From the NCBI GenBank assembly GCA_023055505.1, contig JALIRH010000006.1, positions 26,013,105-26,077,104 on the forward strand: a stretch of 64,000 nt of DNA, read 5' to 3'. The notes under the pieces are model-generated. The model was given only the letters and a program-made list of their open reading frames with translations. It made no database searches and was not told the origin of the DNA. Source of the stretch: Callipepla californica brunnescens (lineage: Eukaryota > Chordata > Aves > Galliformes > Odontophoridae). Below, piece after piece: positions 1 through 9,800 of this stretch. Made by a program: the position numbers and the translations under genes. The first letter of the stretch is position 1; the number at the start of each line of letters is the position of its first letter.

Positions 1-40
1 CCATCTCAGTATGGAAGCAATCCTGCTGAGGGAAACACAG

Positions 41-760
41 AATCACAGAATTGTAGGGGTTGAAAGGGACCTCTAGAGGTCATCGAGTCCAACCCCCTGC
101 CAAAGCAGCTCCATAGCCTAGGTTGCACAGCGAGGCATCCATGTGGGTCTTGATCATCTCCAGAAAAGGAGACTCCACCACCTCTCTGTGCAGCCTGTGC
201 CAGTGCTATGTTACTGTAACTGTGAAGAAGTTCCCATGCACATTTGTTCAGAACTTCCTATGCTTCAATTTGCGGACATTTCCCCTCGTCCTGACACCAC
301 ACACTGCTGAGAAGAGTTCAGCCGTGTCCCTTTGCCTCCCACTCCTTGGATATTTATAGACATGGATCAGATCTGCTCTGAGTCTTTTTTTTCTCAAGGC
401 TGAACAAACCCAGGTCCCTCGGCCTTTCCTCATAAGGCAGGTGTTCCACATCCTTGGTCATCTTTGTGGCCCTCTGCTGGACTCTTTCCAGGAGATCCCC
501 GTCTTTTTTGTACCAGGGAGCCCAGAACTGGACACAACACTCCAGGTGAGGCCTCACCAGGGCAGAGTAGAGGGGGAAGATCACCTCCCTCAACCTGCTG
601 GCCGCGCTCTTTTTAATGCACTCCAGGGTCCCATTGGCCTTCTTGTCCACCAGGGCACACTGCTGGCTCATGGACAACCGGTCAGGACACGCAGGTCCCT
701 CTCCCCAGAGCTCCTCTCCAGCAGTTCACCCCCAGCGGAAAGCACTGCCCAGTGCCTCTA
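41..760 (-). mobile_element. CR1 LINE, 3' portion, 5'-truncated, antisense
   Basis: Read on the minus strand this is the end of a CR1 non-LTR retrotransposon. The tail near 41-110 has the CR1 signature, GGTTGGACTCGATGACCTC-like sequence followed by a decayed ATTCTGTGATT 3' repeat. Inside, minus-strand reading gives pieces of the reverse-transcriptase ORF2 carboxyl end, for example [20 protein letters not shown], then [15 protein letters not shown], then RTRGNVRKLKHRKF. They lie in different frames, so the ORF is broken by indels (one near 380-400) and cannot be functional. Upstream residues [15 protein letters not shown] are still readable near 690-735, which sets the inner boundary at about 760. 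CR1 elements have no poly(A) tail and are usually 5'-truncated, as here. Seen: the protein similarity and tail. Known: the family traits. The exact 5' boundary is uncertain because it runs into the CpG island. Confidence 0.92.
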
Positions 761-892
761 ACCCCACCACCGCGGCTCAGCCCGAGCACCGCTCGTTCGG
801 GCTCCGCCCGGCCTCGGCGCTCCCCGCCCGCTGCAGCCCGGCCCGCTGGCCCCCCCAGCGGCGGCGGCGGGGAGCGCGTTGCGGCCCGGCGG

Positions 893-929
893 CCTCCTTC
901 CTTCCCTCCCTCCCTCCCTCCCTCCCTCC
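893..929. repeat. Polypyrimidine (CCTT/CCTCC)n tract in the promoter
   Basis: A nearly pure pyrimidine run made of CCTT then six or more CCTC units. The minus strand carries repeated GGGA units, a pattern able to form G-quadruplexes, and the plus strand could form an i-motif or triplex. It lies about 270 bases upstream of the uORF ATG in exon 1. Length polymorphism is likely. Confidence 0.9.
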
Positions 930-956
930 GCCCGCCTCCCTCCCGCTGCCGGGCGG

Positions 957-966
957 CTATTTTTAG
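957..966 (+). promoter_or_regulatory. MEF2-type site CTATTTTTAG
   Basis: An exact match to the MEF2 consensus YTAWWWWTAR, standing as an isolated AT-rich patch inside a GC-rich promoter block. MADS-box MEF2 factors bind such sites near promoters of muscle, neuronal and immediate-early genes. A TATA-like role for the same bases is an alternative. Confidence 0.5.
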
Positions 967-1113
967 TAAATCCTCCTCGTGTCGCCACGGGCTGCGAGCG
1001 TAGCGCACAGCCCCTCGTCAGCTGCCGCCGCCCCGCCCGGCCGCACTCAGCGCGGCTCGGACTCGGGCTCGCCGCGCCCTGCGCTGCGCTCCCCTGCCCT
1101 CCTCGCCGCCCCG

Positions 1114-1125
1114 ATGGCTCCCTGA
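1114..1125 (+). other. uORF 1 (M-A-P-stop)
   Basis: ATG GCT CCC TGA inside the presumed leader. It is only three codons before the stop, so it could act only through ribosome scanning or reinitiation, and only if transcription starts upstream of 1114. The ATG context (CCCCGATGG) has G at +4 but a weak C at -3. Confidence 0.35.
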
Positions 1126-1195
1126 CCCCGCCGTCGCCAACTTTTCCTCTCCTCCTCCTCCTCCTCCTTTCTCCCCGTCCGCGCTCCCGCGGAAG

Positions 1196-1246
1196 ATGGC
1201 AGCAGGGGGAAGGACTGGAAGTTACAGCCCGAGAGCGAAAAGATAA
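1196..1246 (+). other. uORF 2, 16 codons, strong Kozak context
   Basis: ATG at 1196 in the context GGAAGATGG (A at -3, G at +4, close to optimal) opens MAAGGRTGSYSPRAKR and stops at TAA 1244-1246, 17 bases before the splice donor. Such a well-placed short ORF should reduce translation of the downstream frame unless it is skipped. The alternative reading is that this ATG is only part of a YY1-type DNA element. No peptide function is implied. Confidence 0.45.
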
Positions 1247-1412
1247 GGAGGCGACGCGGGAAGGTGAGTGGCCCCGCTCCGCTCCCGTCCCCGCTCGCGG
1301 CAGGTTGGGCGAGCTGTGCCGGCATCCCGCGCAGCCCTGCCCTCTCCGGCAAGTTTCCTTCGGCCGCGGCGTGCCTGGAGCGGGAGTTTTCCGCGCTGCT
1401 CTTCGGGACCGC

Positions 1413-1435
1413 GGGCAGGTGGGAGCGGGGCGGGG
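1413..1435 (+). other. G-quadruplex-prone G runs at the start of intron 1
   Basis: Four G runs (GGG 1413-1415, GGG 1421-1423, GGGG 1427-1430, GGGG 1432-1435) separated by 1-5 bases on the non-template strand, 150 bases after the exon 1 donor. This arrangement favours RNA/DNA quadruplexes and R-loops at CpG-island promoters. Confidence 0.55.
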
Positions 1436-1563
1436 CGGCGGTGTCGGTGCGTGGAGGACCTCCGGGGCAGCAGCGCGGGGGTGATTCGGGGTGAGGGCAC
1501 GGCTGCTCGGATCGCTTGTGCTTGTCGTCCTAACGGGTGAGGTGCTCCGTAGGACGAATGGTG

Positions 1564-3943
1564 TACTCAGCCGCCGAGCCCAGCGCTGTCGGTGTTTTTT
1601 AAGAGCGCAGAACATCGACAAACTGCGTGGAAATTGAGGAGGGAAGGAGTGTTTAAAGCAAGCCTAGCGCTGGTACTTGAAGTAAGGAAGTGAATCGTGG
1701 AGCCCTTCTGACACGTGGGAAAAGGATGAGTGTTCTTTTCTAATGCAGAAGCTGTTGAGAGTGTTTGTCATAAACAGCGCGGGATGAGCGGGAGCTGGGA
1801 AGGCTGCGAATTCTAAACCTATTTGTCTCTCAAAGCCGTCAGCTTTAGTTCCGTGACATTTTGTTTTCTGTGACTGAAGCGTAGTTTTATGACAGTTAAC
1901 TCAGGATGCAGTCTGCGAGCTTACAAAGGCCCGTGAGCTTTGGCCAGAACTCGGTGAGCAAAAAGAGAAGCTGTTTCAGCACTCAGTTTTTTCAGATGCC
2001 TTCCCTTGTCTTCTCCCTTCTCCCGCTTCCCCCTCACTGCTCCCCAACATTTTCTCCTTTATCATTTTATTTATCGTTTCTAGATTTTCTCTCATGTCCA
2101 ATGCATTCCTGTTAGCAGTGGCCCCAGCCCACGTACATTTTATACCCCAAACGCCTACTTTGTTTGGAGAGAAACACAGGCTTGTTCTCTGCCATAATAC
2201 CGGAGCATTCTTGGAAGGCGGTTCCATCCCCACATACTACTTGTGTTGTGTCATTATGCGTATGAAATATATAGGTCTCAACTATATATAACTTTCCACA
2301 GGCAGTGATACAATAATGCACTATTTTGACACCTCTTTTTCATTACATTGGCAGAGATCTGATCCAAAATGTAGGAAAAAAAAACATGTCATGGCCCAAG
2401 AGGAATGCTGCAGTCATATTTACCTAGTGATTGTGCCAGCTTCCTCCTATAAATATTGAAATAGCTCTGTTTTATATGAAAATGGCATTGTCAGTTGAGA
2501 ATTCCTGAAAGAGAAAACCATGCCATTGTAAGTGGCGACCAAGTTCATGCCAGTGCAGCACCGCAGTTAATTAAGCCTCCCCAAATGCTGCTCTCGGACT
2601 CTGATTGCTTTTCATTTTGGTATCAAAATCTGTGTTTAATACACACGAGTATTTTCAACCTGACATTAAATAGCCACTTTTCGAGCCAGTACTGTTTGGT
2701 TTTCTGTGAACCGTTTTTTCCATGTTTGAAGAGGAGTCTACGTGCTGAAACAGGAGTAGTCGTCTGTAAGCTGTTGGGTGTCTTCTGTTTGGCACTGTCT
2801 TCCTATGCTGAGAGCATTTTGAATACGAACGTGATGTCCCGTTACATGCTTAATTTGATGCAGTTGTTCCTGTTAGATCTTGTTTTCTTTATTTGAAAAT
2901 AATAATAATAAATGATGATAATGATTAAGCGGTACGTATTCTGAGAAAGTATAACAATAAAAGTAGTTTAACTTGTAAAGCCTATCTACTTTCTACAAAT
3001 TTATAAGATAGCAGACAGTTTTCAGTTGTCATGCTGCCCTAGATATGCCCACAGAAGCTGCTGTTAAAAATATAAATTACATACAGAGAATATTGACCAA
3101 ATTCAAGTTTTCCTATTCCCAAACTGATATGAATCCTGGTAGGAATTACCATGAATGTTGAGCGTGGCCTTAATATTATTGAAATACTTTCATCATATTC
3201 ACATAGTGCTCATTAGGAGAAATGTCGTTTTGAAAATAATCAAATCCTGCTGAATGTGAGCTATTAGAGCTAATAAAAAATGACCAGAAAAAGTTGGAAT
3301 GTAGCAGAGTGATCTCCAAAATGATTAATTAAGTTAAGCACATGTTGACCAGACATCCTGTGTTGTCATTGTTTTATAATCATCAGGATTCAAACCAGCT
3401 AATGTAAAGCTGTCTTGGGTACATCTACACAAGCTGCAAAGCAAAGTACTTCTGATTTACAGCCTGGTCATAGCTGAATCACGGGGCTGAGCGAGTTGCT
3501 TGCCTCTCAGGAGTGAGGGATTTTTCCCTTTTAGAAAAGAGGTTTGGGCCTGATTTCCTGAGAATTGTATGATATTCCCTATATGCCTTCTGTATACACG
3601 AATTTCAATAGAAATTCAAATTAGAAGAATCAGTATTTATCAGAGCTTTCCAGTCTCTAGGTCTGTGCAAGAAAATGTTTCCTATTTCTGTATTTAAATA
3701 GGAAGGTGCATATTACATTCAGCGAGTTATATTAAAAACAAAACAGAAGAAATCACATTTAAGGACAAAATGTTGGACTATTCCATGATAAAAGATACTT
3801 GTAATGCTTTGACATTTTATTAGTGATTTTCAAAGTAGATGTTCTTAAAGAATGTTGGGTTGCTGAATCAAATAGGGGTAGACTGTTCACTGCAATAGAT
3901 GTGTAAGTCATTTCTAGAGCACCAGACAAATGTGTCCATCACA
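1564..3943. other. Intron 1, unique AT-rich sequence, no gene seen
   Basis: GC content falls quickly after 1560. The only simple tract is (AAT)n-like at 2897-2925. A frame of 133 codons at 2495-2896 has no recognisable similarity. No repeat family was recognised. Confidence 0.5.
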
Positions 3944-4120
3944 GCGCAGTGACGGAGTACTGGCACAGGCTGCACAGAGAGGTGGTGGAGTCTCCTTCTC
4001 TGGAGATGTTCAAGACCTGCCTGGACACCTACAACCTGGGCTAGGGAGCTGCTTTGGCAGGGGGTTGGACTTGAGGATCTCTGGAGGTCCCTTCCAACCT
4101 CTACAGTGCTGTGATTCTTA
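3944..4120 (+). mobile_element. CR1 LINE 3' end fragment, sense
   Basis: The plus strand reads the CR1 3' end: TACTGGCACAGGCTGCACAG, GAGAGGTGGTGGAGTCTCC, a shortened middle, then GGTTGGACTTGAGGATCTC and GGTCCCTTCCAACCTCTACA with a decayed GTGATTCT tail at 4110-4119. It is severely 5'-truncated (about 175 bp) and does not encode a working protein. Confidence 0.9.
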
Positions 4121-6384
4121 TAAAATCACCTTTCATCTGTTTCTGAGTATTTGGATTAGAATAATCATATGTGACCAAAGAGTTTATCTCTTATTAGATG
4201 TAGCTTCTGTGTAATTAATGTTATACTGTGTACTTTGAACTATGTCAGTTAGTGTTGACTTAATATTATAATAACATTTATAATATTATGAAATAAGTCC
4301 ACGTTACACTATGTTGCCAACTTCAAGCAACATTAAATGGAAATGAAGTAGTGCTTAATTTCTGTACAAAAATGTTATAATACCGTGAATCCATCTTAAA
4401 ATCCTTTCCACTCCAAGGTCTGATCTAACTCTGGTGAGACATGTTCAAACTTTCCGATGTTTCTCCAGTTTTATGTAATATATAGTTATATAACTTTTTG
4501 CCAGATAAATGTCAATATAAAAAGTTAACGTGAGTTCAGAAACTAGAAAAAATCATAGATGAAAAAATGAACCAGGGGCTAGCGAGTACAATGATAGCAG
4601 TTCTAGATCAGAATGTCCCCAGCGTGCATATATCCTGAAGACTTCAGGGTATTCCAAGGAGGAGGTACCACCACTCGGTTGCCCTGCTTTTCTGCTCATC
4701 CTTACTCATCTGTATGTGGGGACTAGGAGCTGGGCTGAACAGATCTTGACTCGCTTAGGTTATACGGTTCATACATTCTCACATGGTCAAGATTGGCAAT
4801 CTGATATTTTGCAATTCAGAAATTTCTTTAGGAGGAAAAGGAACTGAAATGTTTTGTTATACAGCCTTTAAGCTCAAATGTTTACTTATTTTTAGCATTA
4901 ATTCAGCGTGTTATGAATTGGGCAGATAAGAAAATGCAAATATTTATCATTATTTTCCAGTAATTCTTGGTCCTGTTTTTAAATATAAATATTAGTGTTT
5001 ATACCCCACAAATTGTGATACATTGTTGAAGTTTCTTTAGGATACGTAATGAGTGGAAGGATAGTTTGGTTTTACAGCTGTTTGGTTTTACGGATAGTTT
5101 GGTTTTACAGCGTAGCTAAACTATCTTTTGTTGGAGGAAGTGAGTCTTCAGAAAAGGTAACTCAGAAAATACCTCAGAAGATGACTGCTTGCAGCCCCTT
5201 TTTTTGTTCTCAGTTCTTTAGTATTGGAACGGAGGATGCTGGGTTCCATATCTCACCACTTGATTTCCACTCCAAAGCATTCAGTCTTTGATGTTAATTC
5301 CTGTTCAGGATGCAGTGTGTGCTTTCTCTTGAATGGGTGGCTCTGGGACTTTTGAATTCCACATCTAGCTGAGGCTGAGCAAGTGTGAGCTAGTCCAGCA
5401 TGTTGTGCTGAGCAAGTCAGGCTTTTGTTTTCCTGCTGTTTTATCTTGGAGAGCCTTTGGTTAACCAGTGTGTCTTGAAAAGGGGATGCCTGGTCTAACA
5501 GAGAAACTGTCAATCCTGAGAAATGAATAAGCTTTGTGAGCAACCAAGATAGGAAGGGACTTGAGCCATAATTTGTCTGTGAAGGTGTTGTGCTGTGTGA
5601 TGTTGTATGCGTCTTAACTGTTTACTGAGTCTTCCACAGGCAGCTCTTATTCCACCTATCACTTGGAGCCCTGTAAGTGTTCACAGAAGCTGCTATGACA
5701 CATTTCATTTCAGAGCATTTTCAGTGCTTCATGCTGTTGGTGTCATGGCCTTGTACCTGCAAACCTACCATTGTCAGTTTTCCCCTGGAAGTGATTCCCA
5801 CTGGTGAAAAAGCCACCAGCTTTTGCTTTTCCTTTTGCTTCTTCTGTCTTTCTTGTCTTTGTGTCCTCTTTTTTTTTTTTTTTTTTCCTCTGAAGAAACT
5901 TCTATTATTATTGGAATTCTTGTATGATGTCAACTGTGCCAATGCATCAGGAAGGGGTGTAAAAATGCTTACATACTTGTAATGAGAAGTCTAGATATGT
6001 GGGCTTGGTAGGTTGATACAAGATGAATTTGTACCTGTTTAAATACAAATTATCAGATAGCTTTCCTTGTTTTACTTTTCTGATCAAACAGAAATTGCGT
6101 CTTTGCTTTCATTTAGCCAACCTGAGTCTCTATTCCTTAAATGTATTGAAATCCTTCTTTGTATCCTTTTCAATTGAATTTATATCGCCTCATTGAATGA
6201 GAGCAGAATGGCCATCTGAACTCTCATTAGCATCTTGTCCAACAGTGTTAATATTCTCTTTTTGAAAAAGCTTGACTGATGTATTACAGGTCAAAATGGA
6301 AGCTCCATTTTCTGTTACTTGTTGAAACTCTTTGAAACTCTGAATTGGAGAAATGTTCAATTACAAGTGACCTTGGGAGCTGTG
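4121..6384. other. Intron 1, unique sequence, no gene seen
   Basis: AT-rich. It contains a short direct repeat at 5059-5111 and a T18 run at 5869-5886 within a longer pyrimidine-rich stretch. A pseudo-exon-like acceptor and donor pair at about 5638/5673 gives only about 34 bases and is not believed. Nothing else recognised. Confidence 0.5.
5059..5111 (+). repeat. Short direct repeat of a 20-mer with a partial middle copy
   Basis: GGATAGTTTGGTTTTACAGC occurs at 5059-5078 and again at 5092-5111. TGTTTGGTTTTAC (5079-5091) lies between as a partial third copy. It is a perfect local duplication with a 33-base period. Confidence 0.85.
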
Positions 6385-6835
6385 TTGTTCAACCTCTTGC
6401 TCAAACCAGAACCTACAGGAATTCGGGAGGTAGATTCCATGAACTCTAGACAGTCTGACCCAATGCTTAATTAACCTTGTAGTGGATTTTTTAATTTGTT
6501 TATACTGAGTTAGAACATCCCATTTTCAACTTGTAACTATTGTTTCTCATTCTCCTGTCATGCGTGTTTGTGAAGAGCCCAGCTCCATCTCCTTGGTTAC
6601 CTCCTCCTGATAGACACTGGCAGGCAATTCTTAGGTCCTCCAAAAGGACCTAAGAAACCCAAAGGTCTCTCCTGCAGGCTGAAACATTTTCCTCAGCATC
6701 TGCTTATGGGCCAAGTGCTCCGGCCCTGGCTGTTCTGGTAGCTTCTGTAGGACTCCAGAGAAGCATCTTACTTTCATTGGGAGTACCAAGTCAGGTGTAG
6801 TATTCTAGATGAGGTCTGTTGCTTGAGGAAGGGGT
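6385..6835 (-). mobile_element. Ancient CR1-type LINE fragment, antisense
   Basis: Read as antisense CR1, the segments follow the usual order of the element's 3' part. They include a GTTTCTCATTCTCCTGTCAT-like block, GTGAAGAGCCCAGCTCCATC, CCTCCTGATAGACACTGGCA, CTCTCCTGCAGGCTGAA, CCAAGTGCTCCGGCCCTG, GGACTCCAGAG and GTAGTATTCTAGATGAGGTC. Divergence and small gaps are much heavier than in the copy at 41-760, so this insertion looks far older, possibly shared widely among birds. Boundaries are soft and the stretch before 6480 is barely recognisable. Confidence 0.75.
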
Positions 6836-9800
6836 GATTCTAAAACATCATATTAGTAAAAGTATCAAATACTAAATTGCAGAAGATTCTGAATGTGCAC
6901 AGAAAAGGCATTGAGCAGAAATCTACTGTTTTGAGACAGAAAAAGATCTGTTATGTGTTTTGAAGAATGTTGTCCTGCATTTTGCATGGTAGAAATGCAG
7001 TTTAATTTACAGTTCTTCTCAGAAAAGTTCTTAACTGGTGTTACTGTAGTGTAGTAATGTGACTTTGGAATTTTGTTTTAACATGACTTATGTGTATTGA
7101 AGTATTCCCTTTGTAGAAGCATACAAAGCGAATGACATAAACACCCTGTGTCTAGGGTTTTAATTATGCAAAATTCTAATTATTTGAGTTTTTGACAGTT
7201 ATCACTAGGTCTCCAGGGTGTCTAACTATTGAACTGAAACCTTGCTTTGACAAGAGGTGAGTGAACTGCAGGCATGAATGTAAGATTTCCAAGGGAAGAC
7301 ATTGAAACGCTAAATTCCAAATAAAAAATAAACAGCATGCATGTAGTAACTATATTTTGTGTCTGAAATATATAATTAATTGACATGTTGTGTAATTTAT
7401 AGACACACCTATTCAGCTGTTTATACAGAGCTTAGAAACAGAGGGGTATATTGACAATATAGAGTAGGTACAATTACTACTTCAATCTTTCGTGTTTCTG
7501 CTTTTGGTAGACAATATAACATTGATGACATTGATGACATACTTTTAATCAAGTGCAGTTTTGATATTTAAGACTGAAGTAAAAGCAGTTTTGTTTAGGG
7601 TATAAATATATGCCCTCTGTCTTCTCTGAAAATGTGCTATAAATGGGAAGATCAGTGAGTTTAAGATTTGTATTTTTAACATATTGCTGTTGTTACAAAC
7701 ATAACTGAAGGGGAGTTAAGAGAGCTGCTGCATTTACGATCAGCTTATGAAAAGTGTGCTGCAAGAAAGTTTTTCCCTTTCGGTATTCTAACACATAGAA
7801 TCTATTGTTTTGTTCTCTTAAGGAGTAGGAGCTGACGTTAAAATACTGAGTTTTGTTATATTCAGCAGAAGTTAATAGAGTGTGCAGGAAAGGATTTCTT
7901 AATTTTCAGACTACAGCTGGTGTAATCTTCCCAAGTCCCCCCTAAAATGTTTAAAGAGAGAACATACCATCTGGGAGTGATACGTGTGTCATTGCAAACT
8001 CTAAACAGCAAAAACAGGAGGGTTGAGGAATTCGGCAACCCATTCTAGATTTTGAAATAATTACTTTCTCTGTACTATAAATATTTGAATATCAAAAATC
8101 AGTTTGGTCTTTATAATACCTCTGTCTGGAGGTTGCTGTAAGGGCCTCTTTTTTTTTTTTTTTTTTGGCATAAAAATTGGAGTAGGTAGGGAACAGAGAA
8201 AAACTGTTCTTCTGTCCTCTTACTGTTGATGAGACTGAACAATTTGCAGTCCTGTAACTCTGGGCCACAGAGCTGACAGTCAATAGTTGGCAAGGAATCC
8301 AAGCTAAGACCAAGCCAGAGAAAGATATTTTCATTTATAAATGATATATCTAGATTTACTTTTCAGATTCAGTCACTTGTAGCTGCCCACCAATCAATGC
8401 CTCTTACACATGCTCATTCCTTGTTGGAGAGTGGTGATTTGCACTTGACACAGAGCACTGTTGAACATAATGTGATGAAGAAAAGCTGGACAAAACCTGT
8501 TAGAGGTGTAAGTTTTCCTACTGGAAACATATCTATCTCCTAAGATCAATGAATGATGTATGCATCAAAAAGAACATTCAATTGCTCTCAATAAATCAAG
8601 GTTTCTTACACATACTCACTTAGAGGAGTGTAAAGGATCTATGTTTGTTTTATGTCATCACATGCACCTTGCCTCCTACTCATCTTAACCTTTTTCTTCA
8701 AAAGAAAGAAGAGTCCTGATATAAAAATGCTATTTGTTACAGTTTAATTACTTGGAATGAGAGCTCAGAGCTTCTCTTTGATTAGAAATGAAGTTCGTAT
8801 TGCTTTTTTTTTCTGTTGGGAAGCTTTCATCAGAATCTTCTCAAAAAACTGTGGGGCGAGCATGACGAATTGTTGTGTAACCCTAGGTTTTTACTGCGTT
8901 TCAGTGACGTGCTCATGACTGCTGTATTACCAGCCTGTTGCTGTGATGAGGTGTTGTAAAGCGTGTCTAAGAGCTGATATAAGTCTTTTTCTCTTATGCA
9001 TCATCAATATCTAGGTTAATGCACATTAAAAAAAAAAGGTGAGTATCTTCTAAATGATTTATTAAGAGCACTGCTGTTAACAGTATTAAGAATTTGATTA
9101 CAAAAAGGCAAGGTTTTTACCTGCAGAAGAGAGGTTCTGCCACTGACTGAGATTAGGATGTCACCTTTGCACATGAAATTTTCCCCCCTCTGGTGTTTTT
9201 ATATGGGGCAGAGAAGGTAAGACAACATAGAGAGTTTGTTGAAAGCTCTCTTCAAGGTTCAGACTGACTTAAGACTTTCCAGTGCTTCCGCTGCGGAAGG
9301 CTGTAGTGTCATCATTTCTTTACCACCAGCAGAAATAGCAGGGAGCCTGAACGTTGGGCTTGTGGCAAGAAGCAGTTAAGTGATACTTAGTGCTGATTTA
9401 ACCATTAGCTAAATGATTTAATGACTGAATGATTTAACCTAGACAGTCCACCAAAGCAGTGGAGGATCCACAAAAATGTATCAGAATAATTCTTGCTGAT
9501 TCACCTTTGCTATCTTTTGACAATTGCTTTGAAATAATTGTATCAAATTTTGGCACCTGTGCTGATCTCATTTTCCCTGCATCAGAATATGTGCATGCTT
9601 CTGTCTTTTCCATTGCTATTTTTCCTTGCTGCGTAAGCACAAGTTTGTAGCTTTTTCATTATATTCTTATTATGTGTGAATAGAGTGTGCTGATATACAT
9701 GGGAGGTTGTTGTGGGCATCTGACAAATTAAACCCTTTTCCTCCAGGTAGCAAAGTAGCGAAATAACTGTTTCCAGAATTTCACTGCCATTTTTATGCAG

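Larger units (their letters stand above)
1050..1263 (+). other. Exon 1 of unidentified gene (5' untranslated)
   Basis: The 3' end is defined by a strong donor, AAG|GTGAGTGG, with the intron starting at 1264. The 5' limit is not visible and about 1050 is only a guess inside the CpG island. A CTC-repeat tract (1147-1168) lies in the exon. Both ATGs in the likely leader open very short ORFs that stop before the donor (1114-1125 and 1196-1246). The main protein therefore cannot start here unless initiation is at a non-AUG codon. The region around 1191-1203 (GGAAGATGGCAGC) also resembles a YY1 element, which often sits just after the start site of TATA-less promoters. The next exon I can recognise is 34976-35089. 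Gene identity is unknown. Confidence 0.65.
760..1560. promoter_or_regulatory. CpG island with promoter of a plus-strand gene
   Basis: This block is very GC-rich with dense CpG, in sharp contrast to the AT-rich DNA after 1560. It contains CCGCCC/CCCGCC GC-box-like runs (for example around 805-815 and 1028-1040), CGG repeats (858-870), a long CCTCC tract (893-929) and a MEF2 consensus (957-966). No canonical TATA box with a clear start was found, so initiation is probably dispersed, as is usual for CpG-island promoters. The splice donor at 1263/1264 on the plus strand shows the direction of the gene. A CR1 element ends right at the upstream edge. A divergent minus-strand transcript is possible but nothing in the sequence demonstrates one. 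Confidence 0.85.

Noticed and set aside
248..677. Two minus-strand frames as a host gene
   Set aside because: They are the broken CR1 ORF2 carboxyl end, in two frames because of an indel.
758..1621. 287-codon open frame on the minus strand across the CpG island, and other long frames in the same block (879-1484 plus and others)
   Set aside because: GC-rich DNA has few stop codons (TAA/TAG/TGA are AT-rich), and the translation is low-complexity R/P/S/A with no known domain. The plus-strand splice donor and CpG island explain the region.
2495..2896. 133-codon plus-strand frame
   Set aside because: Single open frame in AT-rich DNA, no similarity, no splice signals, no conserved domain. It is within chance length for 64 kb and six frames.
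5638..5673. Mini-exon between TTCCACAG and GTAAGTG
   Set aside because: About 34 bases only, weak pyrimidine tract and no coding support. Such chance pairs are common in large introns.
9005..9045. Perfect donor-like AAG|GTGAGTAT near 9038 as an exon end
   Set aside because: Preceded by an A10 run and no acceptor or open frame upstream. Isolated donor consensus.
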